Source: Bacteroidales bacterium
GTDB taxonomy: Bacteria; Bacteroidota; Bacteroidia; Bacteroidales; CAIWKO01
Assembly: GCA_023228145.1 (NCBI GenBank)
Contig: JALOBU010000004.1
Coordinates: 1-64,000, forward strand
Reading direction: 5' to 3'
DNA length: 64,000 nucleotides
Shown piece after piece: positions 33,998 to 42,401 of the stretch; the first letter of the stretch is position 1, and the number at the start of each line of letters is the position of its first letter. The notes under the pieces are model-generated. The model did not search any database. It saw nothing but the letters and a program-made list of their open reading frames with translations, and had not been told where the DNA came from. A program made the translations under genes and the position numbers.

Positions 33998-35029
33998 ATG
34001 AAATCTATAAAGGTTATTCTACAGCTTGCTCTTATATTGATTGTTTTTGACTCATGTAAAAAAGAAGGGCCACAGGGACCCGAAGGCCCCAGCGGTCAGG
34101 CAGGCACTTCACAAACTGTAAATCCTGAACTATATGGAAAATGGCAAGTCGTCAGCGGACTGCCCGAAACAAAGTACGTAATTGTTTATAATAACAACAT
34201 GACCTACCTTCTCGATTCGCTTGAATACGGGTTTAAACACATCCTTGAAGACATGGCACTTATAACCTATGCACAAATTTATCTTGATAATACAGTTTTC
34301 AATTATACAATCAGCAATGACACTTTGAGATTAACTAATTTCTCTAAAAACATTGTCATGAAAAAGAATAGCAACGCACCCACGGAAACAGAATGGGTGA
34401 CTTTCGTTACCATTACCGACAACATTCCCAGTCCGAAAAACGATATGGCGGCTTTTGATATTGGATACACCAGTGGCAAAATTGCATGGACTGCTAAAAG
34501 TCCTTCAGACACGCTGTTCCTTATCAATACAACAACACATGATGTTACCTACTTATCGATCAACAGTGTCAACAATGGTTCGGTAACCTGTTCAACTGCT
34601 TATTGGATTTCCAGCGACAACAGAATTTACCAGGTATCGCCCAATAACGGGATGACTCTTTCATCAAGCCCGGTATTGGGTTCAGGAACAGTTGAAGCAC
34701 TTGCTCTGGTTGGCGCTAATGACATGTGGCTCTGCATTGATAATAAAATCAAAACCTGGAACCCCTTAACCAACGACATCACCGAGAAATTTGAACTTTA
34801 CGCGAATGGAATGGAGTATGTTGATTCCTATTTATACATTTTACAAGACGAATGGATATTCAAATGCCAGTTATCACCAACGTTCCAGGTTGTTCAGATC
34901 TATTACATCAACGACTCAAATTTAAACTTCTGGGGAAACGGCGGTATCACTTATGATGGAGCACATTTCTGGATTGTAGGTCAGGATATCGATACGTATC
35001 AATATAGCCTTTATAAACTTAGCCTTTAA
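33998..35029 (+). CDS. Lipoprotein with short collagen-like stretch, first of tandem pair
   Basis: 343 aa. Lipobox VFDSC gives C20, and within four residues begins a Gly-x-y stretch (GPQGPEGPSGQAG, residues 24-36). The rest is beta-rich with repeated W-containing motifs (YLLDSLEYGF, AALAL-like segments, GGITYDGAHFWIVG) suggestive of a beta-propeller. It ends YSLYKLSL. I do not recognise a function. The Gly-Pro-x stretch right after the lipid anchor probably forms a short extended stalk. It shares obvious sequence with the next gene, 28 bp downstream, so the two arose by duplication and are likely cotranscribed. Confidence 0.8.
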   Translation: MKSIKVILQLALILIVFDSCKKEGPQGPEGPSGQAGTSQTVNPELYGKWQVVSGLPETKYVIVYNNNMTYLLDSLEYGFKHILEDMALITYAQIYLDNTVFNYTISNDTLRLTNFSKNIVMKKNSNAPTETEWVTFVTITDNIPSPKNDMAAFDIGYTSGKIAWTAKSPSDTLFLINTTTHDVTYLSINSVNNGSVTCSTAYWISSDNRIYQVSPNNGMTLSSSPVLGSGTVEALALVGANDMWLCIDNKIKTWNPLTNDITEKFELYANGMEYVDSYLYILQDEWIFKCQLSPTFQVVQIYYINDSNLNFWGNGGITYDGAHFWIVGQDIDTYQYSLYKLSL

Positions 35030-35057
35030 TACAAATTAATTTCTATAAAGAAGCATT

Positions 35058-36110
35058 ATGAGGTACATAAAAACAGCATTATTACTTTTTTTAGCCCTGA
35101 GTTTTTTTATTTCGTGTAAAAAGGATAAATATACTGGACCGCAAGGCCCAGAAGGCCCTGCAGGACCGATGGGAATTGCATCGTCACCTGACCCGGCTCT
35201 TTTTACAAAATGGACTGTTGTGAGTGGCTTAAGCGAAACAAAGTACGTCATTATTAAAAGTGATTTCAGTATTAATTTACTTGACTCCGCCCAGTACGGA
35301 TTTAAAACCATTTCCAGTGATCTGGCTTTCATCACAAACAACCAGTTATATTACGACTATTCGGTATATAATTATGTCGTTGTTAACGATACACTCAAAA
35401 TAACTAACAAAACTGATACGGTGGTCCTTAAAAAAAACACAAATGCTCCTGACATGACAACATGGGTTACCTATCTAAGCGTTACTGATTCTATAGAGAA
35501 TCCGGAAGTTGGCGGAGAGGGTAATCAGGATATTGGTTTTGATGGTAACAATATTCTGTGGTCCGGGAGCTGGAATTCCAGCAAAATATACAGGATAAAC
35601 CCAGAAACTGGTTCACATACAACATTAAACTTATCCGGAAATTATTATTATGCAGGAGTAACTTGTGTGGCCCCGTCCATCTGGATTGCTGATATAAACA
35701 CCTTTGACCAGGTCGACCCTTCAAATGGTTCAGTTTTGAATACCAGCCCGGTTATATCATCGGAAGGAATCAGAGCCCTCGCAATAAGTGGCGGAGGGAG
35801 TATGGTTTACTGCACTCCAACGGGAAAAGTTTTCAGCTTTGATATGGTTTCACATTTCAACATGTGGCTATTTACTTATCCGGGTGGTTTTACAGGCATG
35901 GAATATGTAAATGGCTTTTTATATTTTTTTGGAGGTCATTATTTATTTAAATGGCAGGTTTCCTCCTTCGGGGTTGTATCATCGTATTATATTGATTCTC
36001 CCCTTTTTGATAATGAAACTGGCGGAATTACTTATGACGGAACACATTTCTGGGTTGTTGGAAAGAATCAAAATACTGATGAATACAAGCTTTTAAAACT
36101 CAATCTTTAA
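35058..36110 (+). CDS. Lipoprotein with short collagen-like stretch, second of tandem pair
   Basis: 350 aa, paralogue of the gene just upstream. Lipobox FFISC gives C20, then a slightly longer collagen-like stretch (GPQGPEGPAGPMG from residue 27). The two share LYxKWxVVSGLxETKYVI near the N-terminus and GGITYDGxHFWxVG near the C-terminus. Between them, similarity is looser and residues change at many surface-like positions. Probably lipidated and placed at the outer membrane. The role is unknown; ligand binding by a propeller-like domain is inference. Confidence 0.8.
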   Translation: MRYIKTALLLFLALSFFISCKKDKYTGPQGPEGPAGPMGIASSPDPALFTKWTVVSGLSETKYVIIKSDFSINLLDSAQYGFKTISSDLAFITNNQLYYDYSVYNYVVVNDTLKITNKTDTVVLKKNTNAPDMTTWVTYLSVTDSIENPEVGGEGNQDIGFDGNNILWSGSWNSSKIYRINPETGSHTTLNLSGNYYYAGVTCVAPSIWIADINTFDQVDPSNGSVLNTSPVISSEGIRALAISGGGSMVYCTPTGKVFSFDMVSHFNMWLFTYPGGFTGMEYVNGFLYFFGGHYLFKWQVSSFGVVSSYYIDSPLFDNETGGITYDGTHFWVVGKNQNTDEYKLLKLNL

Positions 36111-36389
36111 CTTTTTTACATTAGTTAATCCTAAACCATACAAAGTATTATATTCAGCATGTAAAGGTGGTTATTTTGTACGAAGTGATAAGCATTTTCA
36201 TTTACCTGCCTTAGCCGATACGAAACCATAGTTTTATACAAACGTACTGTCAATTATTCCATTTTTTGTAACATCTGATAATATTAATGGACTAATTGTC
36301 ATAAAAACACAAAAAGACACTAAATTTGTTAATTCATTTACCAATTAATAAAATACTCAGTAAAGTTAGGAGTACAATATTAATATTTG
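36111..36389. other. Intergenic gap without recognisable feature
   Basis: AT-rich stretch between the lipoprotein pair and the zinc-ribbon operon. I see no convincing hairpin, repeat or small gene in it; a -7 box starts at 36390. Confidence 0.6.
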
Positions 36390-36397
36390 TATTTTTG
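36390..36397 (+). promoter_or_regulatory. Candidate -7 box of the zinc-ribbon/LemA/M48 operon
   Basis: TATTTTTG fits TAnnTTTG, 28 bp before the ATG at 36425. Confidence 0.5.
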
Positions 36398-36424
36398 AAT
36401 TACTGAATTAACAAATAAAATTAT

Positions 36425-36823
36425 ATGGATTGTCCAGTATGTAAAAAACCGATGCTCGTATTGGAACTACATCAGATAGAAATTGACCATTGCCAGGGAT
36501 GTGGAGGTATTTGGCTTGACGAGGGAGAGTTAGAACTATTACTTGGAAATGCCTCCGAAAAAGAAAAGCTACTGGAATCTTTCAGCGCTGATTTTAAAAA
36601 TCCTGAAAAAAAACGCCGTTGCCCGGTATGCTCAAAAAAGATGAACAAAGTTTTAGTCGGGAGAAATAACAAAGTACTCCTGGACAAATGCAAAAAAAAC
36701 CACGGATTATGGTTTGACGAAAGAGAACTGCATGAAGTTATTGAACTTGGAAGTAGCAGAGATAAAGACCATAAGGTTTTAAAATTATTAAATGACATGT
36801 TTGCATATAAATTAAAATCTTAA
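36425..36823 (+). CDS. Protein with two TFIIB-type zinc ribbons
   Basis: 132 aa made of two zf-TFIIB repeats. The first has C3, C6, C23, C26 with CQGCGGIWLDEGELE. The second has C66, C69, C89 and H93, with NHGLWFDERELHE. The fourth ligand of the second repeat is His instead of Cys. Proteins of this type are common and poorly understood; they may act as zinc-dependent assembly or nucleic-acid-binding factors. It opens a run of four same-strand genes with LemA and an M48 protease, 28 bp before lemA. Confidence 0.85.
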   Translation: MDCPVCKKPMLVLELHQIEIDHCQGCGGIWLDEGELELLLGNASEKEKLLESFSADFKNPEKKRRCPVCSKKMNKVLVGRNNKVLLDKCKKNHGLWFDERELHEVIELGSSRDKDHKVLKLLNDMFAYKLKS

Positions 36824-36839
36824 TACAAATTAAAATCAC

Positions 36840-36846
36840 AGGAGGT
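36840..36846 (+). promoter_or_regulatory. Strong Shine-Dalgarno before lemA
   Basis: AGGAGGT five bases before the ATG at 36852. Such a full match is rare in this window and phylum, where ribosome binding usually relies on A-rich leaders. Confidence 0.7.
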
Positions 36847-36851
36847 AAATT

Positions 36852-37409
36852 ATGACCGCATTATGGATTATTTTAGGAATTGTTGCACTTCTGATATTTA
36901 TGGTTATCGGAATTTACAACTCGCTTATCAAATTAAGAAACCAGGTAAAAAATGCATGGGCACAGATTGATGTTCAATTGAAACGCCGTCATGACCTGAT
37001 ACCCAATCTTATTGAAACTGTTAAAGGATACATGGTGCATGAACGTCAGACACTGGAAAGTATCACCAAAGCACGTGCCAGCGCAATGGGGGCAAACACT
37101 ATGACTGACCGAATCAAAGCTGAAGGAGAATTGAGCAACCTCATGGGGCGTTTAAACATAGCCGTGGAAGCTTATCCCGACCTGAAAGCCAACCAAAATT
37201 TCCTGGCTCTGCAGGAAGAACTTACATCCACAGAAAATAAAATTTCCTATGCACGCCAGTCATATAACGACCAGGTTCTTTTTTACAACAATAAAAAACA
37301 AACTTTCCCATCAAACATCATTGCTGGTATGTTCAACTTCAAAGATGAAGTATTTTTTGAAATTCAGGACCAGGCCGAAAAAGAAGTTCCCAAAGTTAGT
37401 TTTCAATAA
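36852..37409 (+). CDS. lemA: LemA family protein
   Basis: 185 aa. One N-terminal membrane helix (residues 3-23), then the long helical LemA domain, with IDVQLKRRHDLIPNLIETVKGY, the diagnostic block, and NFKDEVFFEIQ near the end. Topology is a single helix with most of the protein on one side of the membrane. LemA genes are commonly linked to M48-type or TPM-domain proteins and are suspected to act in envelope homeostasis; no biochemical role is settled. It is placed 22 bp before the M48 protease gene, and the pair is a frequent association. Confidence 0.93.
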   Translation: MTALWIILGIVALLIFMVIGIYNSLIKLRNQVKNAWAQIDVQLKRRHDLIPNLIETVKGYMVHERQTLESITKARASAMGANTMTDRIKAEGELSNLMGRLNIAVEAYPDLKANQNFLALQEELTSTENKISYARQSYNDQVLFYNNKKQTFPSNIIAGMFNFKDEVFFEIQDQAEKEVPKVSFQ

Positions 37410-37431
37410 ATAAAATACAGACATCAGATTT

Positions 37432-38640
37432 ATGTGGGAAGTCATTAAAGCCAATCAGCGAAAATCGTTTTTTCTCATCACGGTGATGGGAATATTACTC
37501 ATTGGATTGGGCTTTGGAATAGGATATTTTTACGACCCTCAGGGTGGTGGCGCTTTCATAGGTATTATAGTAGCCTTGCTCATCTGGCTGGTAATGACAC
37601 TTATTGCTTTTTCCAGCGGAAGTTCTATCATGCTTTCGGCAAGTAATGCAAAAGAGGTTACCCCTGATGTACATCCTCAGTTGTTTAATGTTGTTGAAGA
37701 AATGAGCATAGCCGCCGGCATGCGTAAAATGCCAAAGATATACATTATCCCTACGGACGCCCCCAATGCTTTTGCAACGGGTATGAATCCTGACAACGCC
37801 ATAGTGGCTGTTACCGCAGGCTTGCTGGCCCGCATGAACCGGGACGAGCTTCAGGGAGTGATAGCACACGAAATGTCACATATTGTGAACCGCGACATCA
37901 AGTTCATGACTTTGGCAGGAGTGATGCTGGGCACCATCGTGATTATTTCCGAAATTTTTCTGCGCAGTATGTTTTTAGGCGCCGGGCGTAGCCGCGGAAA
38001 AGGAGGCGGGCAAGGGCAAATAGTTATCATGGTAATTGCACTCGTATTAGCCATCCTTACACCCATTATGGCTCAGCTACTTTATTTTGCCATCTCACGC
38101 AAACGCGAATACCTAGCCGACGCATCCGCAGTAAGACTTACTCGTTACCCTGAAGGGCTGGCCTCCGCACTGGAAAAAATTTCCGGTTCGACGGAAGAAA
38201 TACCTATGGCAAATAAAGTTACAGCCCCTCTATATATTTGCAATCCGTTGAAGAAAAAAGGGATGAAGATGTCGGACCTCACCAGCACCCACCCTCCTAT
38301 CTCAGAGCGCATCCGTATTCTGCGCACCATGTCAGGCGGAGCCGGCCTTGTTAACTATCAAAAAGCTTTTAATTCGGTATCGGGTAAAAACAAAACCATC
38401 ATCCCCTCCGGCGAACTTGATAATTCAGAAAGTATTGCTTTCAGAGAAGGCTCGGGGGTAGCCGCTTTTGCCGATAGCAAAACCACCACACGTGCCTCAC
38501 ATGACATCATGATGAAAATGGATAAATACTCTTTCATCAACTGCAATTGCGGTATGAAAATTAAAGTACCATCTAATTATGCTTCAGATAAGGTTTACTG
38601 CACGCGCTGCGGGAAAGAACACCCTATTGGAAACAAATAA
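37432..38640 (+). CDS. HtpX-like M48 zinc metalloprotease with C-terminal zinc ribbon
   Basis: 402 aa. Two N-terminal helices (about 12-34 and 42-62), the active site HEMSH (H146, E147, H150), two further helices (about 158-178 and 196-220), then REYLADASAVRLT with the third zinc ligand Glu. This is the HtpX layout, an inner-membrane protease acting on misfolded membrane proteins. The last 40 residues form an extra Cys cluster (NCNCGMKIKV ... YCTRCGKEH), a zinc ribbon that HtpX of enterics lacks. The operon also begins with a double zinc-ribbon protein, so zinc-ribbon contacts may assemble the group; that is inference. Confidence 0.9.
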   Translation: MWEVIKANQRKSFFLITVMGILLIGLGFGIGYFYDPQGGGAFIGIIVALLIWLVMTLIAFSSGSSIMLSASNAKEVTPDVHPQLFNVVEEMSIAAGMRKMPKIYIIPTDAPNAFATGMNPDNAIVAVTAGLLARMNRDELQGVIAHEMSHIVNRDIKFMTLAGVMLGTIVIISEIFLRSMFLGAGRSRGKGGGQGQIVIMVIALVLAILTPIMAQLLYFAISRKREYLADASAVRLTRYPEGLASALEKISGSTEEIPMANKVTAPLYICNPLKKKGMKMSDLTSTHPPISERIRILRTMSGGAGLVNYQKAFNSVSGKNKTIIPSGELDNSESIAFREGSGVAAFADSKTTTRASHDIMMKMDKYSFINCNCGMKIKVPSNYASDKVYCTRCGKEHPIGNK

Positions 38641-38658
38641 CACATTATAACACAACAT

Positions 38659-38928
38659 ATGAAAACATTAATATTTATACTGTCGCTCATAGTGTTTATT
38701 CTTATTTCTTACTTGTTATATAAGAAATTTGGCTTTAAAAAAATAACTAACGGGATTATTTTCCTGCTGGCAGGCGTAATACTTATTTTGTTTTCAGGTT
38801 TATTTCAGGAATGGACTGATAAGTTGTCAACATTTTACATTTCATTATTTTCAGGTATCTTTCTGACAATTATAAGTGGTGTGCTTATAGCTTTTGGGTT
38901 AAGCAAAAAAAAGAAAAACGAAAAATAA
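38659..38928 (+). CDS. Small membrane protein at the end of the LemA/M48 operon
   Basis: 89 aa with three hydrophobic helices (about residues 2-20, 30-50, 60-82) and a basic tail (LSKKKKNEK). I recognise no family. It starts 18 bp after the protease gene and is followed by a 44-bp near-perfect palindrome, so it is likely the last gene of that transcript. Confidence 0.7.
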   Translation: MKTLIFILSLIVFILISYLLYKKFGFKKITNGIIFLLAGVILILFSGLFQEWTDKLSTFYISLFSGIFLTIISGVLIAFGLSKKKKNEK

Positions 38929-38983
38929 AAATTCGATTTTACATCCCTGTATTGTTTAATTACCTACAGACTCCATATTTTAT

Positions 38984-39027
38984 TTATGTACATTTTGGAG
39001 TAAAATTTTACTCCAAAATGCACATAA
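38984..39027. repeat. Long near-perfect palindrome between convergent operons
   Basis: Positions 38991-39020 are a perfect 30-bp palindrome centred on AAAATTTT, with no loop. Seven further flanking pairs (38984-38990 with 39021-39027) match except one. Genes converge on it from both sides (ends 38928 and 39068). It may act as a bidirectional terminator, although it has no long U-tract, or as a protein-binding palindrome. Confidence 0.75.
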
Positions 39028-39067
39028 AACTCAATTGTAATTATAAATCAAAGGAAAAAAATCAGAA

Positions 39068-39457
39068 TTAGTGCTTGCCGCAACCCTGGCTATGCCCGGG
39101 GCAGGATTTCACACAACCATTTCCTGTTTTGTTGCCCGAACCCATACATGGTTCGGTTACTAAATCGGCTGTATAGCCCAATTTATTTACTTTTGCTTTT
39201 ATATTTTGTTCGTTCGTTTTTTTTGGGTTATAAACCACAGTGAGTATTTTCGTATCCAGGTCAACTGATACATCCTTGATGCCTTTATCATAAGCCAAAC
39301 CCTGTTCCATGGTATTTTTACACGAACCGCAATGAGCATTGGTTTTAAATTTCACAACCTGCTTATCTGGTTTTGTTGTCTGAGAAAAAGACATTGTTGA
39401 TGCCATCATAAAAACAGCCATCATACACATAGTAAGCATCGCATTTTTTGTTTTCAT
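39068..39457 (-). CDS. Exported heavy-metal-associated (HMA) domain protein
   Basis: 129 aa from the ATG at 39457, where a signal peptide starts (MKTKNAMLTMCMMAVFMMAS ... SFSQ). An in-frame ATG at 39484 is possible, and longer forms overlap the TonB receptor. The HMA fold carries the metal motif HCGSCKNT (C43, C46) and VDLDTKILTVVYNPKK. The tail is rich in Cys, His and Gly (CVKSCPGHSQGCGKH), a likely extra metal site. It probably binds Cu+ or a similar soft metal in the periplasm. It follows the TonB receptor gene directly, in a common Bacteroidota arrangement linked to metal handling. Confidence 0.87.
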   Translation of the reverse strand: MKTKNAMLTMCMMAVFMMASTMSFSQTTKPDKQVVKFKTNAHCGSCKNTMEQGLAYDKGIKDVSVDLDTKILTVVYNPKKTNEQNIKAKVNKLGYTADLVTEPCMGSGNKTGNGCVKSCPGHSQGCGKH

Positions 39458-39486
39458 AGTATTGGTATTAAATTGTTTATTCATGT

Positions 39487-41727
39487 TTATTTTATAGTTA
39501 ATCTTAATCCTGCATATATAGTTGCACCCATCATCGGCCCCCATATCATCGAAGTGTCAAAATACTTTCCGAAAGGCTCTTCGTGTGAAACAATAGGATG
39601 GTGCTGCATATAATTGGTGATATTTTCAGCTCCAAGATAAATATCAATGTATTTAAACTTTTTTGTTACCTGTGCATGGAGCATAAAATATTCCTTTGAG
39701 TAGCGAGGCCTGTTGTAGGGCTCAGGGTTGGTATCTGTATCAGGAAGACGGCTTTTTCCATTAAATTGTCCCGTGACATCAAACTTCCATTTTTCAAACT
39801 TAGTCGCATACGATAAAGTGATAAGGCCTTTGAATTTACTCACATAAGGAGCTTCACGAAACTTACCATCAATTGTTTTTTTGACATCATTATACCTCCC
39901 GGCCAAAGTGATTTCAAAACCTTTAAAAGGCTGTATCATACCGTCAATCTGTAGGCTGTTTGAATATGACCTTCCTTGAAGATTATAAAAAACTGCTTCC
40001 TGAGGGCTTCTGTCAAGGTCAACAATTATTTGATTTATGAAAGAAGTGTGATAAAAGTCAGCGCCAAGGCTTGCCTTAAGTGATTCGGTCAACCAGAATT
40101 CCTTAGTAATATTTATTCCAGCGTTCCAGGCTTCTTCCGCTTTCATGTTGCTTTCAAAAATAATGCTTCTTGAACTTGCCAAAAGGCTTGTATTTTCTGC
40201 AATGACATGCGGAGAACGATATCCTCTTCCAGCCGAAGCCCTAAGGATTAGTTTATCCGTGATATCATATTTAATATGCAACCTGGGGGTAAAAAAGAAA
40301 CCAAATTCTGAATTGTAATCACCTCTTAATCCAATAATAAGATTAAGTTTTTCCGGATAGGTATATGAATACTGAAAAAAGACTCCGGGGACATATTCCC
40401 TAAGCTCAAATAATGAATCATTGAAGGTTTCATAATAATCATCAAACATAAAACTGGTTCCCGTACTGTATTTATGGTTGGTATTTCCCATAATGGACTG
40501 AAAAATCAAGTTCACGTAAACGCTGTTCTGAGTACCGTCATAAGCATTTTTTCCATAAAACGAATTAAGTTCGTACCTGTTGAAAGAACTCACAATACCC
40601 AGGCTTGATTCATTATGTGCTCCCATGAAAAAGCCGGTTTTTAAAAATGCAGAATATTGCCTGGCATCCACACCAATTCCATAAAAATCAGGCTTAAGCG
40701 GTTCTTCTGCTTTATAAAACTCTTTCTGCCCGCCTTGTTTATCATCCTGAAGATAGCCTATCCCAAACTGTATATGCATCTTACCTGACACTTCGTATTG
40801 CCATCGGTTCATAAAATTTGCAGTCCAGAATTTTGGAGCATCCAGAAAGGAATCATTGTTTCTGTCAATCATAAAACCAAAATATGAGCCGTGGCCCAAT
40901 ATCATGGTGCTCCAACGCTCGTTTATCTTGATGGTTGAATTCAGGTTCCCCTCGAAACGGCCTTCACTATTTCCATATAAGTTAAAAAACAAAGGTTCTT
41001 TGTTCGTCTCGGGTTTTTTATATTCCACATTTATCTGTCCTGTTATGGATTCATAACCATTTATTACCGATGAAGTACCTTTCGATACCAATATGGAATG
41101 CATCCATGAACCAGGGATATAAGACAAGCCATAAGATGAAGTCAGTCCGCGAACAGAAGGTATGTTCTCAGTGAGTATCTGACTGTATATGCCCGACAAT
41201 CCAAGCATCTGAATGCGCTTTGCCCCAGAAACAGCATCCGAATATCCAACATCAACGGTGGCCGTACGCTCAAAGCTCTCAGAAAGATTGCAACAGGCAA
41301 GTTTTTGTAAACCATCCTCAGTAATGACTTCTGTTTTTATCGGTTTAATTTTAGAAATATAATCTCCAAGCTTTTCCTGAATATCCACTGTGTTTAAAGT
41401 GGCATTAGAAATCAATGAAAAATCAACCCTGCTTTGTCCGGTAACGAGTGTAACAGTGTCGGCTTTATATCCAACAAAACTGGCAATAAGTTTGAGTTCT
41501 TTGTTACCAGACACAGCAATTGTGAACTTTCCGTTTTCATCAGCTGTGGTGGAAATATTACCACCCTGCCAATAAACACTGGCAAAGGGCAGTCGTTCGG
41601 TTTTAAATTTTTCTTTGTCTGCCGAAATACCTCTCACAGTACCTTCGACATATTGCACTTGTGCCGAAATTTTCAGAATCCCACACAGCAAAAGAAAAAG
41701 AAATATAAATCTTGTTTTAAATATCAT
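39487..41727 (-). CDS. TonB-dependent outer-membrane receptor, metal-module type
   Basis: 746 aa. Signal peptide to ISAQ (about residue 22), a CarboxypepD_reg-like domain (to about 115), a plug domain (SYGLSYIPGSWMHSILVSKG, ITGQINVEYKKP) and a beta-barrel to the C-terminus ending in GLRLTIK. It imports a ligand across the outer membrane using TonB energy. The operon context, HYC_CC_PP upstream and HMA protein downstream, suggests copper, zinc or a metal chelate rather than glycan. It lacks a SusD partner. A Cys pair, LACCNLSES, lies in the segment before the plug. Ligand is inference. Confidence 0.9.
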   Translation of the reverse strand: MIFKTRFIFLFLLLCGILKISAQVQYVEGTVRGISADKEKFKTERLPFASVYWQGGNISTTADENGKFTIAVSGNKELKLIASFVGYKADTVTLVTGQSRVDFSLISNATLNTVDIQEKLGDYISKIKPIKTEVITEDGLQKLACCNLSESFERTATVDVGYSDAVSGAKRIQMLGLSGIYSQILTENIPSVRGLTSSYGLSYIPGSWMHSILVSKGTSSVINGYESITGQINVEYKKPETNKEPLFFNLYGNSEGRFEGNLNSTIKINERWSTMILGHGSYFGFMIDRNNDSFLDAPKFWTANFMNRWQYEVSGKMHIQFGIGYLQDDKQGGQKEFYKAEEPLKPDFYGIGVDARQYSAFLKTGFFMGAHNESSLGIVSSFNRYELNSFYGKNAYDGTQNSVYVNLIFQSIMGNTNHKYSTGTSFMFDDYYETFNDSLFELREYVPGVFFQYSYTYPEKLNLIIGLRGDYNSEFGFFFTPRLHIKYDITDKLILRASAGRGYRSPHVIAENTSLLASSRSIIFESNMKAEEAWNAGINITKEFWLTESLKASLGADFYHTSFINQIIVDLDRSPQEAVFYNLQGRSYSNSLQIDGMIQPFKGFEITLAGRYNDVKKTIDGKFREAPYVSKFKGLITLSYATKFEKWKFDVTGQFNGKSRLPDTDTNPEPYNRPRYSKEYFMLHAQVTKKFKYIDIYLGAENITNYMQHHPIVSHEEPFGKYFDTSMIWGPMMGATIYAGLRLTIK

Positions 41728-41760
41728 AATCTTTTTTTATTACGGTTAATAAAATATCAT

Positions 41761-41778
41761 GAAGGCTTTTTTGCCTTC
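41761..41778. promoter_or_regulatory. Hairpin between HYC_CC_PP and TonB receptor genes
   Basis: GAAGGC-TTTTTT-GCCTTC, a 6-bp stem with a 6-nt loop, in the 76-bp spacer of a minus-strand operon. On the transcribed strand it is followed by a U-rich but interrupted stretch, so partial termination or RNA processing between the two genes is possible. Confidence 0.5.
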
Positions 41779-41803
41779 AAAAAAAACTATAATAAAAAAA
41801 GGA

Positions 41804-42289
41804 TTATAATCTAAGAATGTTGTTCTTCAGATAAACAGGAAATGAAAATAGTGGTGGTGGTTCTAAGATTCTTAATAAAGGAATAGAATCATTTGTCGAA
41901 TAAACAGAAGTTATTTCAGATAAAAAATAAGATATGTGAAAAATACTTTCTTCCGAAATCTTAACACTGAGCTTAAAAAACGGGCTAAATACTTTAATAA
42001 AGAAATTCTTAAATGAGCAACATTCATCTTTTGCATTTATTAAAAGATTGTCTTTGCCAATTATAATCTCCGCCTTGCAACAATGATCTTCTGCTTCCTC
42101 TTTAATTGCTGAATTTGAGTGGCTGAAATAACTGTCAATGCTGCATTCACATGTTGTTACCGGCTTGAAGTGTAAATCACTACTGCCAGATTTGTTGCAA
42201 TGATGGTTTATAAAATAAACGCCTGTAGCAGCTGAAGCAAATACAACTGCAACAATAATGGTAATAATGTTTTTAAACAATTTAAGCAT
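41804..42289 (-). CDS. HYC_CC_PP family protein
   Basis: 161 aa. An N-terminal membrane helix or signal (IITIIVAVVFASAATGVYF) is followed by HHC (C31), CEC (C47, C49), a CC pair (C70, C71), a second CC pair (C90, C91) and a PPP near the end (EPPPLFS). This order, histidine-cysteine, double cysteine, then Pro-Pro, is what names the HYC_CC_PP family. These proteins occur beside TonB receptors and HMA proteins in Bacteroidota and are presumed to bind metal, probably copper. First gene of the module, with a TATTTTTG box upstream. Confidence 0.82.
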   Translation of the reverse strand: MLKLFKNIITIIVAVVFASAATGVYFINHHCNKSGSSDLHFKPVTTCECSIDSYFSHSNSAIKEEAEDHCCKAEIIIGKDNLLINAKDECCSFKNFFIKVFSPFFKLSVKISEESIFHISYFLSEITSVYSTNDSIPLLRILEPPPLFSFPVYLKNNILRL

Positions 42290-42296
42290 TGCAATA

Positions 42297-42304
42297 CAAA
42301 AATA
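42297..42304 (-). promoter_or_regulatory. Candidate -7 box of the HYC/TonB/HMA module
   Basis: TATTTTTG on the minus strand fits TAnnTTTG, 7 bp before the HYC_CC_PP start codon. Confidence 0.5.
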
Positions 42305-42401
42305 GTATAAATTTTATATTAAAGAAAACCTGTTTGTAGTTTTAACATGGATTTAACTTCCTTTATATGATTTGTCATTATTATCAATGCTAAAAAACAA
42401 A

